Numbered from the stretch's first letter, positions 8,354 to 18,465 are shown. The stretch is DNA of 64,000 nt from Candidatus Bathyarchaeota archaeon (GCA_003164295.1 PLTA01000029.1:135-64134); one strand, 5' to 3'. Notes: generated from the sequence alone by a model not told the origin. Numbers and translations: made by a program.

Positions 8354-9580
8354 ATGGAAGCCTCACCTAAAAAACAAAGAAACATTCAGCTTATAGTCGC
8401 TGTAGTTACTCTTATCTTGTTAGCGTCTCTTATCGCGGGAATAGCTGGATATTACATGGCTAATCAAAGCTCTTCTAACAAGGCGAGTACAAACAACAAC
8501 CAACTAACGCAGTCAAACACAAGCTCAAATACCTCAACGCAAACCGACACCAGCAACTCAGCTGATAACACTTCGCTTTCACAGATATACCAGCAAGTTG
8601 AACCATCAGTGGTAGTTGTCCAAGATTCACAACCCTCAACTAACTTGTTTAACCAACAGTCATACACGCAAGTTCAAGGTTCAGGATTCACCTACGACCT
8701 CAACGGTCAATACGTCATAATCACCAACTTTCACGTGGTAGATAGTGCAGTAAACGTCACTGTGACATTCCAAGATGGCAACATATACATTGCTAATGTA
8801 CTGGGCTCAGATGCTTATTCAGACTTAGCCGTTCTCTCAACCGATGCCCCACAAAACGAACTGGTTCCGTTAACAATAACCAGTTCATCAGACTTACTAG
8901 TTGGTGACCAAGTAATAGCAATCGGCAGTCCCTATGGCTTAACAGGTTCAATGACCACTGGAATAATCAGCGCTTTGAATAGAACAATCACTGAAAGCAC
9001 TGGAAACGGATACGCTATATCGGACATTATTCAAACAAGCACCGCCATTAACCCAGGCAACTCAGGAGGACCACTTCTAAACAGCCAAGGACAAGTTATA
9101 GGAATAACAACAGCAATAGTTGACAACTCACAGGGCTTAGGTTTCGCAATTCCTTCAGACACGATACTGAGAGAAATTCAAGACTTAGCTCAAAACGGAT
9201 CCTACAACCAACATCCATACTTAGGCATAGGCGGCGCAGATATTACCTATGACATTGCAACTCAAATGAAATCAAGCGTAACATACGGCATCTTGATACA
9301 AACGGTTACAAGCGGCGGCCCAGCAGACAAAGCAGGCATCAAAGCCGGAACAACACAAGCAGTTATAGATGGAAACACAGTATACTTGGGCGGCGACATA
9401 ATAGTAGGCATAAACGGGAACAGAATCAGAAACTCTGACGACTTATCAACTTACCTTGAAGAGTTTACCCACCCAGACCAAACCGTTAACTTGACAGTTA
9501 TACGAAATAACCAAAGCATAACCATATCGGTAGTCCTAGGCACAAGACCCGCACCAACCAACACCGGAACATCATCTTAA
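8354..9580 (+). CDS. membrane-anchored HtrA/DegP-like serine protease
   Basis: 408 residues: one N-terminal anchor (about 12-35), a Ser/Thr/Asn-rich linker (about 38-75), an S1C trypsin-like domain and a C-terminal PDZ domain (about 285-395). The catalytic triad is visible: His127 (TNFHVVD), Asp157 (YSDLAV) and Ser237 (NPGNSGGP). The protease domain faces outside and probably degrades misfolded surface proteins. The PDZ segment GGPADKAGIKAG is typical. A TATA-like AATTTATAC lies near 8285 and GAGG at 8341-8344 precedes the ATG. Confidence 0.92.
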   Translation: MEASPKKQRNIQLIVAVVTLILLASLIAGIAGYYMANQSSSNKASTNNNQLTQSNTSSNTSTQTDTSNSADNTSLSQIYQQVEPSVVVVQDSQPSTNLFNQQSYTQVQGSGFTYDLNGQYVIITNFHVVDSAVNVTVTFQDGNIYIANVLGSDAYSDLAVLSTDAPQNELVPLTITSSSDLLVGDQVIAIGSPYGLTGSMTTGIISALNRTITESTGNGYAISDIIQTSTAINPGNSGGPLLNSQGQVIGITTAIVDNSQGLGFAIPSDTILREIQDLAQNGSYNQHPYLGIGGADITYDIATQMKSSVTYGILIQTVTSGGPADKAGIKAGTTQAVIDGNTVYLGGDIIVGINGNRIRNSDDLSTYLEEFTHPDQTVNLTVIRNNQSITISVVLGTRPAPTNTGTSS

Positions 9581-9743
9581 ACAAACAACTTTCCTTTCTT
9601 TTTTAAAAGATTTCAACAGCCCCACAATTATTACTCTCAACCAGATTAACGCCACTCAACCCCACAAACGCAGTATTCGCTACTTAGCTTGAAAGCAAAC
9701 AATAAATTCGTGTAGAAATTAACCATATTATAGGCGAATTTTT

Positions 9744-10307
9744 ATGAGTGAAAAAATAAACCAGCTAGTGGAGAGGCCCCTTCTAAAAAAACCGAATTAG
9801 CAATCACAAAAAAGAAGCCAACTGCAATCATCAAACCCAAAAAGAAATCAGCCTCTTTAGCAACATCTGCTCCTCAAGACCTCTACGAGGCCTTTGACGA
9901 TACCTTTGAAAGGTTCAGAAGCGATTTTGAAGATCTCCTGTTTCCGTCAATTTGGCCCTAGCTCACTTGATCTTATGCCTGATACCCGTGTTCCAGCAAT
10001 GGATCTTGAAGATAACGAAAAAGAATTCCTCTTAAAGGCGGAGATGCCTGGCTTTAAAAAAGAAGACATTGATATCGACGTTCAAGACAACGCTGTGGCA
10101 ATATCTGGTGAGACAGGGTGGAAGTATGACAAGAAGGAACAGGAGTATATTTGCAAAGAACGCGCCTGCAAGTCGTTCTATAGAATGGTAGATTTGCCTG
10201 AAGAAGTAGATGTCAACGCAGTCACCGCTAGCCTAAATGATGGTGTACTTGAAATCTACCTGCCCAAAAAGGCACCTAAAGAAAAAAGAAAAATCAAACT
10301 AAAATAA
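9744..10307 (+). pseudogene. Hsp20/alpha-crystallin small heat-shock protein with two compensating frameshifts
   Basis: The alpha-crystallin domain (PDTRVPAMDLEDNEKEFLLK to the end KKAPKEKRKIKLK) is intact in one frame. Its N-terminus lies in a second frame: APQDLYEAFDDTFERFRSDF then EDLLFPSIWP. That in turn links to an ATG at 9744 in a third frame. Adding one A to the A6 run at 9751-9756 and removing one C from GGCCCT near 9958 restores a single frame from MSEKNKPASGEAPSKK onward, about 187 residues. The open frame from TTG 9894 alone would give an unrelated N-terminus. The protein is a cytoplasmic holdase chaperone. Confidence 0.8.
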
Positions 10308-10402
10308 AAAAATAATTCTTTTTTTTTCTTTTCCATTTTTCAAAAGGGCAACACTATTTTTTCGCCAGTATCAACAAGATAATCAGACAAGAAGACAGAG
10401 CC

Positions 10403-11209
10403 TCAAACGATCACTTTTGGATAGAGCTTAGCTCCGATTATTATCATTGCGATCATGCTAACGAAAAGTACAAGTATATCCAGGCCAACGCCGTAAACGC
10501 TGGTTCCACCAACGATCATAAGCCCACGCAAAGCATCGACAGTATATGTTAGTGGGTTAACTTGTGCAACTGCTTGCAGCCAAGTCGGCATCATGGATAG
10601 CGGGTAAATGGCGTTGCTTGCAAAGAACAGGGGCATGGTTAAGATTTGACCTATACCCATGAAGCGTTCACGTGTCTTCACGACCGAAGCAATGATGAGC
10701 GAAAACGTGGAGAACAATGCTGAAGCCAATATTGCGACGACTGCGACTAATGTTAGATTTATGGGATTCCAATTGATTCCAACGCCAATTAACACAGCCA
10801 AAACATAAATAATAACCACTTGAGAAAGAGCACGGACTCCTGCAGACAAGGCTTTCCCAAGAACCAATGCTTCCCGAGGTGTAGGGCTAACCAAAAACTT
10901 ATGGATAATGCCAAGGTCTCGTTCCCAGATAACAGTTATGCCAAAGAATATAGCTATGAAAAGTACGCTTTGAGCCAGAATCCCAGGCGCCATGAAAGAT
11001 AAGTAAGAAAGATTACCTGTCGGTATGAGATGCACCCTTGTGAAAACCTCACCAAAGACTAACAGCCAAAGTGCAGGCTGCACAGCACGAGTGATCAACT
11101 CTGCTGGGTCATGACGGAGCTTACGTACATCCATTGCTGCTATGCTCAATGTCTTACTGAAGAAACAACTAACCGAGTTGCAGATTGTCACCAATTTATT
11201 TTCAGACAT
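10403..11209 (-). CDS. ABC-2 family exporter permease
   Basis: The ATG at 11209 (MSENKLVTICNSVSCFFSKT) gives 268 residues. It begins two bases after the stop of the ATPase gene, so the earlier in-frame starts are rejected. Six membrane segments carry the ABC-2 pattern: ALWLLVFGEVF, FMAPGILAQSV, the loop FLVSPTPREALVLGKALSAG, and the late PLSMMPTWLQAVAQVNPLTY motif. It partners the ATPase just upstream as a DrrB-like drug or lipid exporter. Confidence 0.9.
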   Translation of the reverse strand: MSENKLVTICNSVSCFFSKTLSIAAMDVRKLRHDPAELITRAVQPALWLLVFGEVFTRVHLIPTGNLSYLSFMAPGILAQSVLFIAIFFGITVIWERDLGIIHKFLVSPTPREALVLGKALSAGVRALSQVVIIYVLAVLIGVGINWNPINLTLVAVVAILASALFSTFSLIIASVVKTRERFMGIGQILTMPLFFASNAIYPLSMMPTWLQAVAQVNPLTYTVDALRGLMIVGGTSVYGVGLDILVLFVSMIAMIIIGAKLYPKVIV

Positions 11210-11210
11210 T

Positions 11211-12008
11211 TTAACCAAGCCTCTTTGCAGTTCGTCTTGTATTTCTTGCTTCTCGGTAGCTGTCTCCTCGGTCAAGTATTCCTCCAGTGTAATGCGTAAA
11301 CACATCTTCAAGCGTTGGATTGTCAATGTTTAGAGAAATCTTCAAATCGGCTGGTACACCGGCAACAGCCAATTTTCCTAAATGCATAATCGCTACTCTG
11401 GAACACAGTTTGTCTGCTTCTTCCATGTAATGGGTTGTTAGAAAGATGGTTGTTCGAAAGTTGTCACGCAGTTTTTGGATGTGGTCCCAAACTGCTTTGC
11501 GCCCAACTGGGTCAAGACCTATAGTTGGCTCGTCTAAGAAAAGAACTTTGGGTCGATGAAGCATTGATTGTGCTATTTCTAAACGTCTAATCATACCACC
11601 CGAATAATTTTTCACAAGTTTATCCGAGGCTTCTGTGAGTTCCATTAGCGCCAGCGACTCGTCAATTCTTTTGGAACGTTCCTTTCTTGGAATGTCATAA
11701 AGGCTAGCGAAGACAGTAAGGTTTTCGCGGGCTGTGAGTGTTCCGTCTGCTGAAAGGATTTGGGGCACGTAGCCAATCAATCTTCGGATCTTGTTTGAGT
11801 CATGCGCCAAGTCAAAACCGCCAACACATACGCGTCCAGAAGTCGGAGGCAAAAGGGTGATAATCATCTTGATTGCAGTTGATTTGCCAGCGCCATTGGG
11901 ACCAAGAAGACCGAAGATTTCGCCTTCCTCGACAGATATCGTCAGATCATCAACCGCAGCCAAATCTCCGAAGCGGCGGGTAAGATGTTCTGTTGTTAAA
12001 ATAAACAT
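11211..12008 (-). CDS. ABC exporter ATPase, DrrA-like
   Basis: 265 residues. The Walker A is GLLGPNGAGKS, the signature NYSGGMIRRLE, the Walker B KVLFLDEPTIGLDP and the switch TTHYMEEADKLC. The end (LEDVFTHYTG) is the usual C-terminus of DrrA-type ATPases. The start ATG overlaps the MarR stop as TAATG at 12008, so the two are translationally coupled. Confidence 0.92.
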   Translation of the reverse strand: MFILTTEHLTRRFGDLAAVDDLTISVEEGEIFGLLGPNGAGKSTAIKMIITLLPPTSGRVCVGGFDLAHDSNKIRRLIGYVPQILSADGTLTARENLTVFASLYDIPRKERSKRIDESLALMELTEASDKLVKNYSGGMIRRLEIAQSMLHRPKVLFLDEPTIGLDPVGRKAVWDHIQKLRDNFRTTIFLTTHYMEEADKLCSRVAIMHLGKLAVAGVPADLKISLNIDNPTLEDVFTHYTGGILDRGDSYREARNTRRTAKRLG

Positions 12009-12490
12009 TACTTAAGCCCCGTTCTGGTTTTTGCGTTATCACTGAAGATGGGCTGCAAAACGTTCATGGCTTTTATTATTGCTTCTCTATCGTCAGTGTT
12101 AATGCTGCTTAATTTTGCGGACAAATAGGTTAATGCGTCTTGACGTGAAGCTTCCAAAATCTGTTTTCCAATATTAGTTACGATTAATTTTACGCGTCGT
12201 CTATCGTCTGGATGATCTTCCCTTGTCATCATGTTACGATAAATTAACCCGTCCACTAACCTAGATGTTGATGGCGAAGTCAAACCAAGATGATTTGCCA
12301 CTTCCAAAAGCGAGGAACCTACGTTTCTATTTACAAAAGAAAGGGCACGAAACTGAGGAATTGTTAAATCGGGGGATCTTCGACTGCGCATTTCAGAACG
12401 TATCTCTCTCATGACAACTGGAATTACTTCAAGTAACTGGCGTGCAGCTTCTTCTGGAGATAAAGTCATATTAATTGCATCTTCTAACAA
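12008..12490 (-). CDS. MarR-family transcriptional regulator
   Basis: A 160-residue winged-helix regulator. The recognition region is LLEVANHLGLTSPSTSRLVD and the wing is REDHPDDRRRVKLIVT (canonical DxRR). It is the first gene of the MarR-ATPase-permease unit and most likely represses it until a ligand binds. A second ATG (MTLSPEEA) lies seven codons in. Confidence 0.9.
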   Translation of the reverse strand: MLEDAINMTLSPEEAARQLLEVIPVVMREIRSEMRSRRSPDLTIPQFRALSFVNRNVGSSLLEVANHLGLTSPSTSRLVDGLIYRNMMTREDHPDDRRRVKLIVTNIGKQILEASRQDALTYLSAKLSSINTDDREAIIKAMNVLQPIFSDNAKTRTGLK

Positions 12491-12513
12491 TTAGCTTTTC
12501 TAACTAACTATTT
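12486..12513 (-). promoter_or_regulatory. possible MarR autoregulatory site
   Basis: Just upstream of the MarR start the minus strand has GTTAGAA twice, 16 bases apart, with CTAATTG between, giving overlapping TTAG/CTAA half-sites. The position suits autorepression. This is inference from position and symmetry only. The rest of 12514-12804 shows AT-rich sequence with no gene I can support. Confidence 0.3.
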
Positions 12514-12804
12514 TAATATTCCCCATACAATCTAGCATTTCGCACAAACAAACCATTAGGGCTAGTTCATCCACGCAAAACTCTTCAGTCACAACAAAAA
12601 ATTATAATAAATTTAATTGATTGGTAATTAAAAGGAAAAACACCAGAAGCATCTTTATGATAACAATGCGCCACAATTAATCAACTATAAGCGTTGTTTT
12701 ATTTTTAGTTCTACGGTCTGAACAAAGCATAGAAATACCAACAAAAAGTAAGTAGTAGGTGCATATCTAACAGGATTTTCTAATTCAGAGCGAATTATTA
12801 ATTA

Positions 12805-13088
12805 CTATAAAATGGATTTTCTATGAGTTTTTAGTACGACCGAGGTTATGGTGCTTTTAACGCCTTTGATCTTCATGATTTTCATATGCAGACATTACGA
12901 AACTCTTCCATGCATGAGGCTGAAACTATTGAAACTATATCAAATTCTCCTTTCACATCGTAGATCTCCTCGATATTTTCGAGCTTTGAAAGAGAATCTA
13001 TAATGTGTGCCTTCTCAGCGGGGTCGACAAAAAGATTCACTGAAGCTTCGAATCGACTGCCACCATTTGAAGAATCGTTGATCTCCAT
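12805..13088 (-). pseudogene. stand-alone Lrp/AsnC effector (RAM) domain, frameshifted
   Basis: From ATG 13088 the frame reads ASVNLFVDPAEKAHIIDSLS and YDVKGEFDIVSIVSASCMEE, the ligand-binding RAM fold without a DNA-binding domain, and stops at 12882. The neighbouring frame continues with MKIMKIKGVKSTITSVVLKT to TAG at 12805-12807, which is the missing last strand. One missing base near 12891 (GTTCTG read as GTCTG) explains the break. Repaired length is about 94 residues, typical of stand-alone RAM proteins that pair with Lrp regulators. An AAGGA lies six bases before the ATG. Confidence 0.75.
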
Positions 13089-13236
13089 GTTGATTCCTTA
13101 ATGCAGGTATGTAAGTCAGTTAGTTTTTGAGCGTTTTTGAGAACTAAAATTCGCTAATTTGCGAAGCACCGAGGGCTAACCAAAATAAGAATGCAGAGTT
13201 ACAAAACTCTTATACGGTTGTTCATGTTTTTTTAAT

Positions 13237-13674
13237 ATGATGCCAACTGTAAAAGATTTTATGACAACAAATGTTATCACAATTGATGTAAATAGGAGTG
13301 TGCTTGAAGCTGCAAAGTTGATGCATCAGCAAGATGTAGGTGATCTTGTTGTTATGGATGGCATTGCAGCTAAGGGCATTGTTACTGAAAGAGACTTAGT
13401 TAGAAGAGTATTAGCGATGAAAAAATCGTTGGATACAAAGGTCTCTGATGTTATGTCAGATCCGCTGATAACAATTGATCAGGATGCACCGCTTAGAGAT
13501 GCTGCAAGGTTAATGGTGAAGTACAAAATTAGGCGACTTCCCGTTAAGAAGGAGACTGTTTTGGTGGGTATAATTGCTGCTTCTGATTTTGCTAGGCACC
13601 TGAGCAAAAAAACCTTCAGCGAAGAAATACTTGCAGCTATGACCAGATATCCATTAGCCGACTCAAGCCGATAG
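13237..13674 (+). CDS. two-CBS-domain protein
   Basis: 145 residues forming one CBS pair: VKDFMTTNVITIDVNRSVLE with GIVTERDLVRRV, then VSDVMSDPLITIDQDAPLRD with GIIAASDFARHL. CBS pairs bind adenine nucleotides and act as energy sensors. It is a close paralogue of the product of 20793-21227 (same length and layout). No fused effector domain is present. Confidence 0.88.
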   Translation: MMPTVKDFMTTNVITIDVNRSVLEAAKLMHQQDVGDLVVMDGIAAKGIVTERDLVRRVLAMKKSLDTKVSDVMSDPLITIDQDAPLRDAARLMVKYKIRRLPVKKETVLVGIIAASDFARHLSKKTFSEEILAAMTRYPLADSSR

Positions 13675-13848
13675 CTTTGGTAATCTGCTGTTTCTTCAAA
13701 ATTGAAAAAAACCATAAATTTTTTTCTTTAATAATCTATCTGGTTACTAAACTTTTGGAGCCAGTTTATCTCGTCAAAATATATTAAATAGTAATAGTTA
13801 ATAAGCAACTTTGTACATCATTTAAACTCTAAAAAAGAGAGGGGCAAT

Positions 13849-13974
13849 ATGTTATCTCGTGATTGTGACGGATGCGAAAGGCAACGTTTTGAGTGTAAAC
13901 GTCGGTTTGCACACGTTTGTTTGGGCGAGAAAGTATTTTGTCCAGACGGTACAGCCCATCTAGTCGACTGCTAA
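13849..13974 (+). CDS. 41-residue Cys-rich microprotein
   Basis: ATG 13849 follows a strong purine-rich site (GAGAGGGG, 13837-13844) and opens a 41-codon frame. It carries six Cys (C6, C9, C16, C24, C31, C41) and two His, with the start LSRDCDGCERQRFECKRR. The spacing suggests a small zinc-binding or disulfide-knot protein. It is too short for most gene callers. Confidence 0.6.
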   Translation: MLSRDCDGCERQRFECKRRFAHVCLGEKVFCPDGTAHLVDC

Positions 13975-14039
13975 TAATTAAAAATAAAAAACTGATTAAG
14001 AAGCAAAGAAAGCTGGATAAAGTGACTGCAAAGACATTT

Positions 14040-15962
14040 TTATATCATAAGCAGCCAGACAACAAATATAGCTAAGGTGGCAATGAACAATCCTGCCCAA
14101 AGAGGTTTGCTATGATTGAAAATATCTTTTCCACTCATTGGAGGAATTGGGAATGTTCCGAAGAATGAGCCGATTACACACATAGACAATCCTGCATCCC
14201 CCACAGCAACATAACCTACCTTAAACAGAAGGAAGAAGAGCCCTGCGAAAGCTAAACTTATCAGGATTTCAACCGCAGCAACTATAGCCCCTAACCGTTC
14301 CGTGAATTTTTTTGAGTTCACACTTCTCGTTGGAGAAGAGAAAGGAACTCTAAAGGCAAATGTTGTGAAAAGGAAAAGGATAAGCCCCAAAGGCCAAATT
14401 GAGTGTTCACTCCACACGCCTTTACTTCGCAAGTAAGCAATGGAGACGAACTTTTGTACAAAGCCAACGATGACGCTTGTTGCAATAAAGATTGGTAGCA
14501 GTGCCCAAATTTGGCTAAGAGTTATGACTTTAACGTATGCGAAGGAAATTCCAAGAACAATTATTGCCACTATATAGGCTATGATTTCAGTTCCGGTTGG
14601 CTTAAAAAGTGAACCAGCTTTTTCGGCTGCCTCAGCTTCTCTTCTGGAAGAGATTACTTCTTCAAGCCACTCTCTTATTTTGTCCGGGATCATACCTTCC
14701 GTTTTTTTGGCAGGTTTTCCACCTACTTTTTCTAACGGATTGCTTATAGCGGAAAATATTGCTGATACAATCGCTATTACGGCGATCGAAATACTGACTG
14801 TCAATATTACATTTGTTGGTTTAGGAACCCAGACCTGTTGCAGAAGATCGGAGCCTGATGATGGTGTTGATGATTGAGTAGGGCCAGAGGTTGGGTTGGC
14901 AGAGTGAGTTGTTGTTGCAGATGGGGATGATGTTGGAGTCGAAGAGGCGCTTGGACTGGAAGATGCAGAGGGTATTGGGGTTGGCGTCGAAGAAGTATTA
15001 GAAGAATCCGATATTGCCGAGAGCGTGTTGGAACCGGCATTAGTTACATACATTTCGCCTTTGCCTGGATCATAAACCACGCCTGTGGGGGAAGTTCCCA
15101 CCGTTATGGTTGAAACTACGGAATTGTTACTATCAGAAATAACCGAGACAGAAGCTGAACCATGGTTGGCTACGTATAACTCGCCTGTAATAGAATCATA
15201 AGCTATGCCATAAGGAGCTGTTCCAACAGTTATAGTTGTAAGCACTGAATTACTGCTATCAGAAATAACCGAAACTGTTCCAGGGACAGAATTGGCTATG
15301 AAAATCTCATGCAGGTTAGAATCATAAGCTCCTCCTGAGGGGCCACTTCCCACAGTTATCGTTTTAACCACAGAATTAGAACCATCAGAAATTACAGAAA
15401 CGGTATTGTACCCAGAATTAGCTACAAAGACTTCGTTCACGGCAGGGTCATAGATTACTTTGTTGGGTTTTGTTCCAACAGATACAGTTGTTAGGACAAG
15501 ATTTGAACTATCAGATATTATAGAAACAGTGTTGTCGCCAGAATTGGTGACAAATATTTCATTTGCACCAGAATCATAGGCTATGTTACTGGGGCTTGTT
15601 CCCACAGTTATGGTTTTAACGACACTGTAACTGCTGTCTGAGATAACTGAGACGGTGTTTGAAATGTAATTAGTTACATAGATCTCATGCATACCAGCGT
15701 CATAAACTATTCCTGTTGGAGAAGTTCCCACGATCACAGTTTTAATAACTGAATTAGAACTATCAGAAATAACAGATACTGTATTGTAACCAGAATTGGC
15801 TACATATATTTCGCCCTTAGCGGGATCATAAGTTACTCCTGAAGGAGAAGTACCCACTGTTATCGGTGAGGTAGCTCCAGCAACATTAACAATTACTACA
15901 ATTGACAACGCAAAAAGTACAATTAGTAATATTCCTAAAGGTTTCCAGACTTTAACGTTCAT
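14040..15962 (-). CDS. YVTN beta-propeller fused to M50-like membrane domain
   Basis: 640 residues. After a signal anchor (about 8-30) come seven repeats of about 42 residues with the YVTN pattern (GEIYVANSGYNTVSVISDSS), forming an extracellular propeller. A Ser/Thr/Pro linker (about 328-375) leads to a membrane segment (about 384-406). Then come a short charged cytoplasmic part and four or more membrane segments. The last ones contain GTFPIPPMSGKDIFN, which resembles the second motif of site-2 (M50) proteases. I see no HExxH, so activity is doubtful. It may couple a surface propeller to a membrane scaffold. Confidence 0.75.
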   Translation of the reverse strand: MNVKVWKPLGILLIVLFALSIVVIVNVAGATSPITVGTSPSGVTYDPAKGEIYVANSGYNTVSVISDSSNSVIKTVIVGTSPTGIVYDAGMHEIYVTNYISNTVSVISDSSYSVVKTITVGTSPSNIAYDSGANEIFVTNSGDNTVSIISDSSNLVLTTVSVGTKPNKVIYDPAVNEVFVANSGYNTVSVISDGSNSVVKTITVGSGPSGGAYDSNLHEIFIANSVPGTVSVISDSSNSVLTTITVGTAPYGIAYDSITGELYVANHGSASVSVISDSNNSVVSTITVGTSPTGVVYDPGKGEMYVTNAGSNTLSAISDSSNTSSTPTPIPSASSSPSASSTPTSSPSATTTHSANPTSGPTQSSTPSSGSDLLQQVWVPKPTNVILTVSISIAVIAIVSAIFSAISNPLEKVGGKPAKKTEGMIPDKIREWLEEVISSRREAEAAEKAGSLFKPTGTEIIAYIVAIIVLGISFAYVKVITLSQIWALLPIFIATSVIVGFVQKFVSIAYLRSKGVWSEHSIWPLGLILFLFTTFAFRVPFSSPTRSVNSKKFTERLGAIVAAVEILISLAFAGLFFLLFKVGYVAVGDAGLSMCVIGSFFGTFPIPPMSGKDIFNHSKPLWAGLFIATLAIFVVWLLMI

Positions 15963-16213
15963 ACCCTTCTACCTCGTTCGTCTGAGCGTTCGCTTTTACT
16001 CCATTGAGATACACTTACTAATAATGTTAACGCAATTTATTTCATCAGGTTCAACTCTATGTATCAAAATAAAGAAAAATGGATAAGTTATAATTAAGAC
16101 TCATTATACGCGTCTACATTAAATCTTAGTAGAGAAATATTCAACAATATGACCCAAGGCCACAGTGAGATTGTGCCAACCTAAACTTCGAAGATTAGAG
16201 ACAAGATTAAATT

Positions 16214-16241
16214 TAGAATTTTTTAATTTAAAAAAATTCTA
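16214..16241. repeat. AT-rich inverted repeat
   Basis: TAGAATTTTTT (16214-16224) and AAAAAATTCTA (16231-16241) form a perfect 11-bp stem around a 6-nt loop. It lies in the 15963-16395 gap, which otherwise holds no gene I can support. It could end or start transcription in either direction. Confidence 0.4.
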
Positions 16242-16395
16242 TGTGAAACTATACGAAGCAATGTTCAATATTCTAAATTCATAACTGACTTAACATCAAC
16301 TCATATTATTGGAGCTTGGGTTAAGAGTATACAACATTTCAACCAGAATCGAGTGTTAATTGACATAACTGATTTGGTTTCTTCAAACGAATAGA

Positions 16396-18465
16396 ATGTT
16401 ACGCATGTTTTACAAGTTGACGATGACTGCTCAATTCTGGAAATTTCCAAACAAATTTTATTGGACAAAGGCAACTTTGATATCGATAACGCGTATAGCG
16501 TTGATGAGGCGTTCAAGAAACTATCTTCTAAACGTTACGATGTCGTCATTTCTGATTATCAGTTGCCTGTCAAGAATGGATTAGAGTTTTTGAAAGAACT
16601 CAAAGAGCAACAAAAAGACATCTCGTTTATTCTATTTACAGGGAAAGGGCGAGAGGAAGTAGCTGTCGAAGCTTTAAACTTGGGAGCGGACAGGTACATT
16701 AACAAGAACGGTTCTCCTGAAACGGTCTACGGCGAATTAGCAGACGCAATAAAAAAGACTGCCGAACGAAAAAAATCAAGAAAACTTCTTACCGAATCAG
16801 AGCAAAAATATCGGCTACTAGTAGAAAAATCTCTTCAAAGCATTATGATTGCCCAATATTCGCCACTGAGTATTGTATTTGCTAACACATCCATGGGAAA
16901 AATGTTAGGTTACTCGCCCGAAGAGCTAACTGCAATTTCGTCCTCTAAGATAGGTAAATTAATTTATCATGAAGATAGAGCAATTTTTTTTGATCGTTTT
17001 AGAAATCAGTTAGAGGGAATTCAAGCGAATAGTAGTTACGAATTTAGAGCATTACGAAAAGATGGTTCCATAGTTTGGATAGAAGCATTTGCAACACCCA
17101 TTGAATATAATGGGAAACCTGCTGTTCAAGCTATGTTCTTAGACATTGACGAACATAAAAAAAAAGCCCAAGAAGTCTTAATAAAAAGTGAGCAAAGATT
17201 CCGTGAACTAGCAAATTTTTTGCCTGAGATAGTTTTTGAAACTGACGTAACAGGAAAAATTACTTTCTTTAACCAAAGCGCTTTTGAAATAACAGGTTAT
17301 TCAGTAGAGGAACTCAAAAAAGGAATGAACATGCTTTCTTTTGTTGTCCCAGAAGAACAAGAAAGAGCTATAGAAAACATCACGAAGTCGATGCACGGCA
17401 AGAACGTTGGAACCAATGAGTATATGCTTTTAAGAAAAAACGGTTCCACTTTTCATGCGCTTGTTAGAACGAGCCCTATCATCTTTGAGACCAAAGTGAA
17501 GGGTCTCAGAGGGATGGTTATGGATATCACCGACCGCAAGCAAATGGAAAACAAGTTGGAACAGTATTCAAAGCACTTAGAAGAACTTATTGAGACCCGA
17601 ACTATAGAATTAAAAAAAACCCAACAGCAACTTATCAAGTCTGAGAGATTCGCAGCAATAGGCGAATTAGCAGGAATTATCGGGCATGATCTCAGGAATC
17701 CATTAACTGATATCAACAACGCTTTTCGCTTCTTGAAAGAAAAAGGAGCATCGATTTCTGAGGAAAAATCCAAAGATACGTTTGAAACGATTGACAAGCG
17801 CATAATCCATTTAAATAAAATTATCAATGATCTTTTATTATTCCAAAGAAATTCATTTGGAGTTGCAAGAAAAATCGTTGCAAACACTAATAATAGAAGC
17901 TTTAGATTTTATTAACATCCCAGAAAAAGTCAAAATCCTAAACAACATTCCAGAAGAACTCCAAGTTAAAGTCGATCCAGAAGGAATCACTCGAGTTTTC
18001 ATCAATTTAATCCGAAATGGAATTGAAGCAATTCAAACTGAAGGTTCAGTATCAATCAACTGCAAAAACACACAAAACACCGTAGAAATCTCATTCACCA
18101 ATACAGGCATAGGAATCTCTGGGAATACGCTGCCCAAAATTTTCTCACCAATAGCCACTAACAAAGAACATGGGGTAGGCTTTGGCTTAGCTATCTGCAA
18201 ACGAATAATTGAAGCGCATGCAGGAACAATTTCCATCGAAACAGAAGAAGGCAACGGTACAACATTTATCGTCACTTTATCAGTTAAACCTACTTCCCAA
18301 ACTGTAAATGGATTGGAGAAAGCAAATCTAACCGTGATGGAGAAAGCAATTCATGATTGCGTGGGGTTGTTCAATTGTTCAGAGCCGGGAAAATGTAATG
18401 ATTACAGAAAATGTTTAAAAAAATATTTGATTGCTGAAACAAGAAACGAAAACTTAAAACTGTAA
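16396..18465 (+). pseudogene. hybrid histidine kinase (REC-PAS-PAS-HisKA-HATPase), frameshifted
   Basis: A receiver domain opens the protein: VLQVDDDCSILEISKQILL and the phospho-acceptor DVVISDYQLPVKNG. Two PAS domains follow, then the H-box AGIIGHDLRNPLTDIN and an ATPase domain (NLIRNGIEAI; GVGFGLAICKRII). The C-terminus has CVGLFNCSEPGKCNDYRKCL, a Cys cluster. The main frame runs to 17915, but the true continuation (YYSKEIHLELQEKSLQ) is in another frame to 18465. One T missing from CTTTTA near 17832 restores it. The first receiver codons are open only from 16395 without a start codon. One G missing after ATG 16396 would supply one. An intact protein would be a cytoplasmic sensor. Confidence 0.75.

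Noticed and set aside
9894-9956. TTG 9894 as Hsp20 start
   Set aside because: The resulting N-terminus is unlike Hsp20, while another frame holds the family-typical one.
11210-11326. Longer start for the ABC permease
   Set aside because: The extra segment is antisense-free but lies entirely within the ATPase gene; the ATG at 11209 sits just after its stop.
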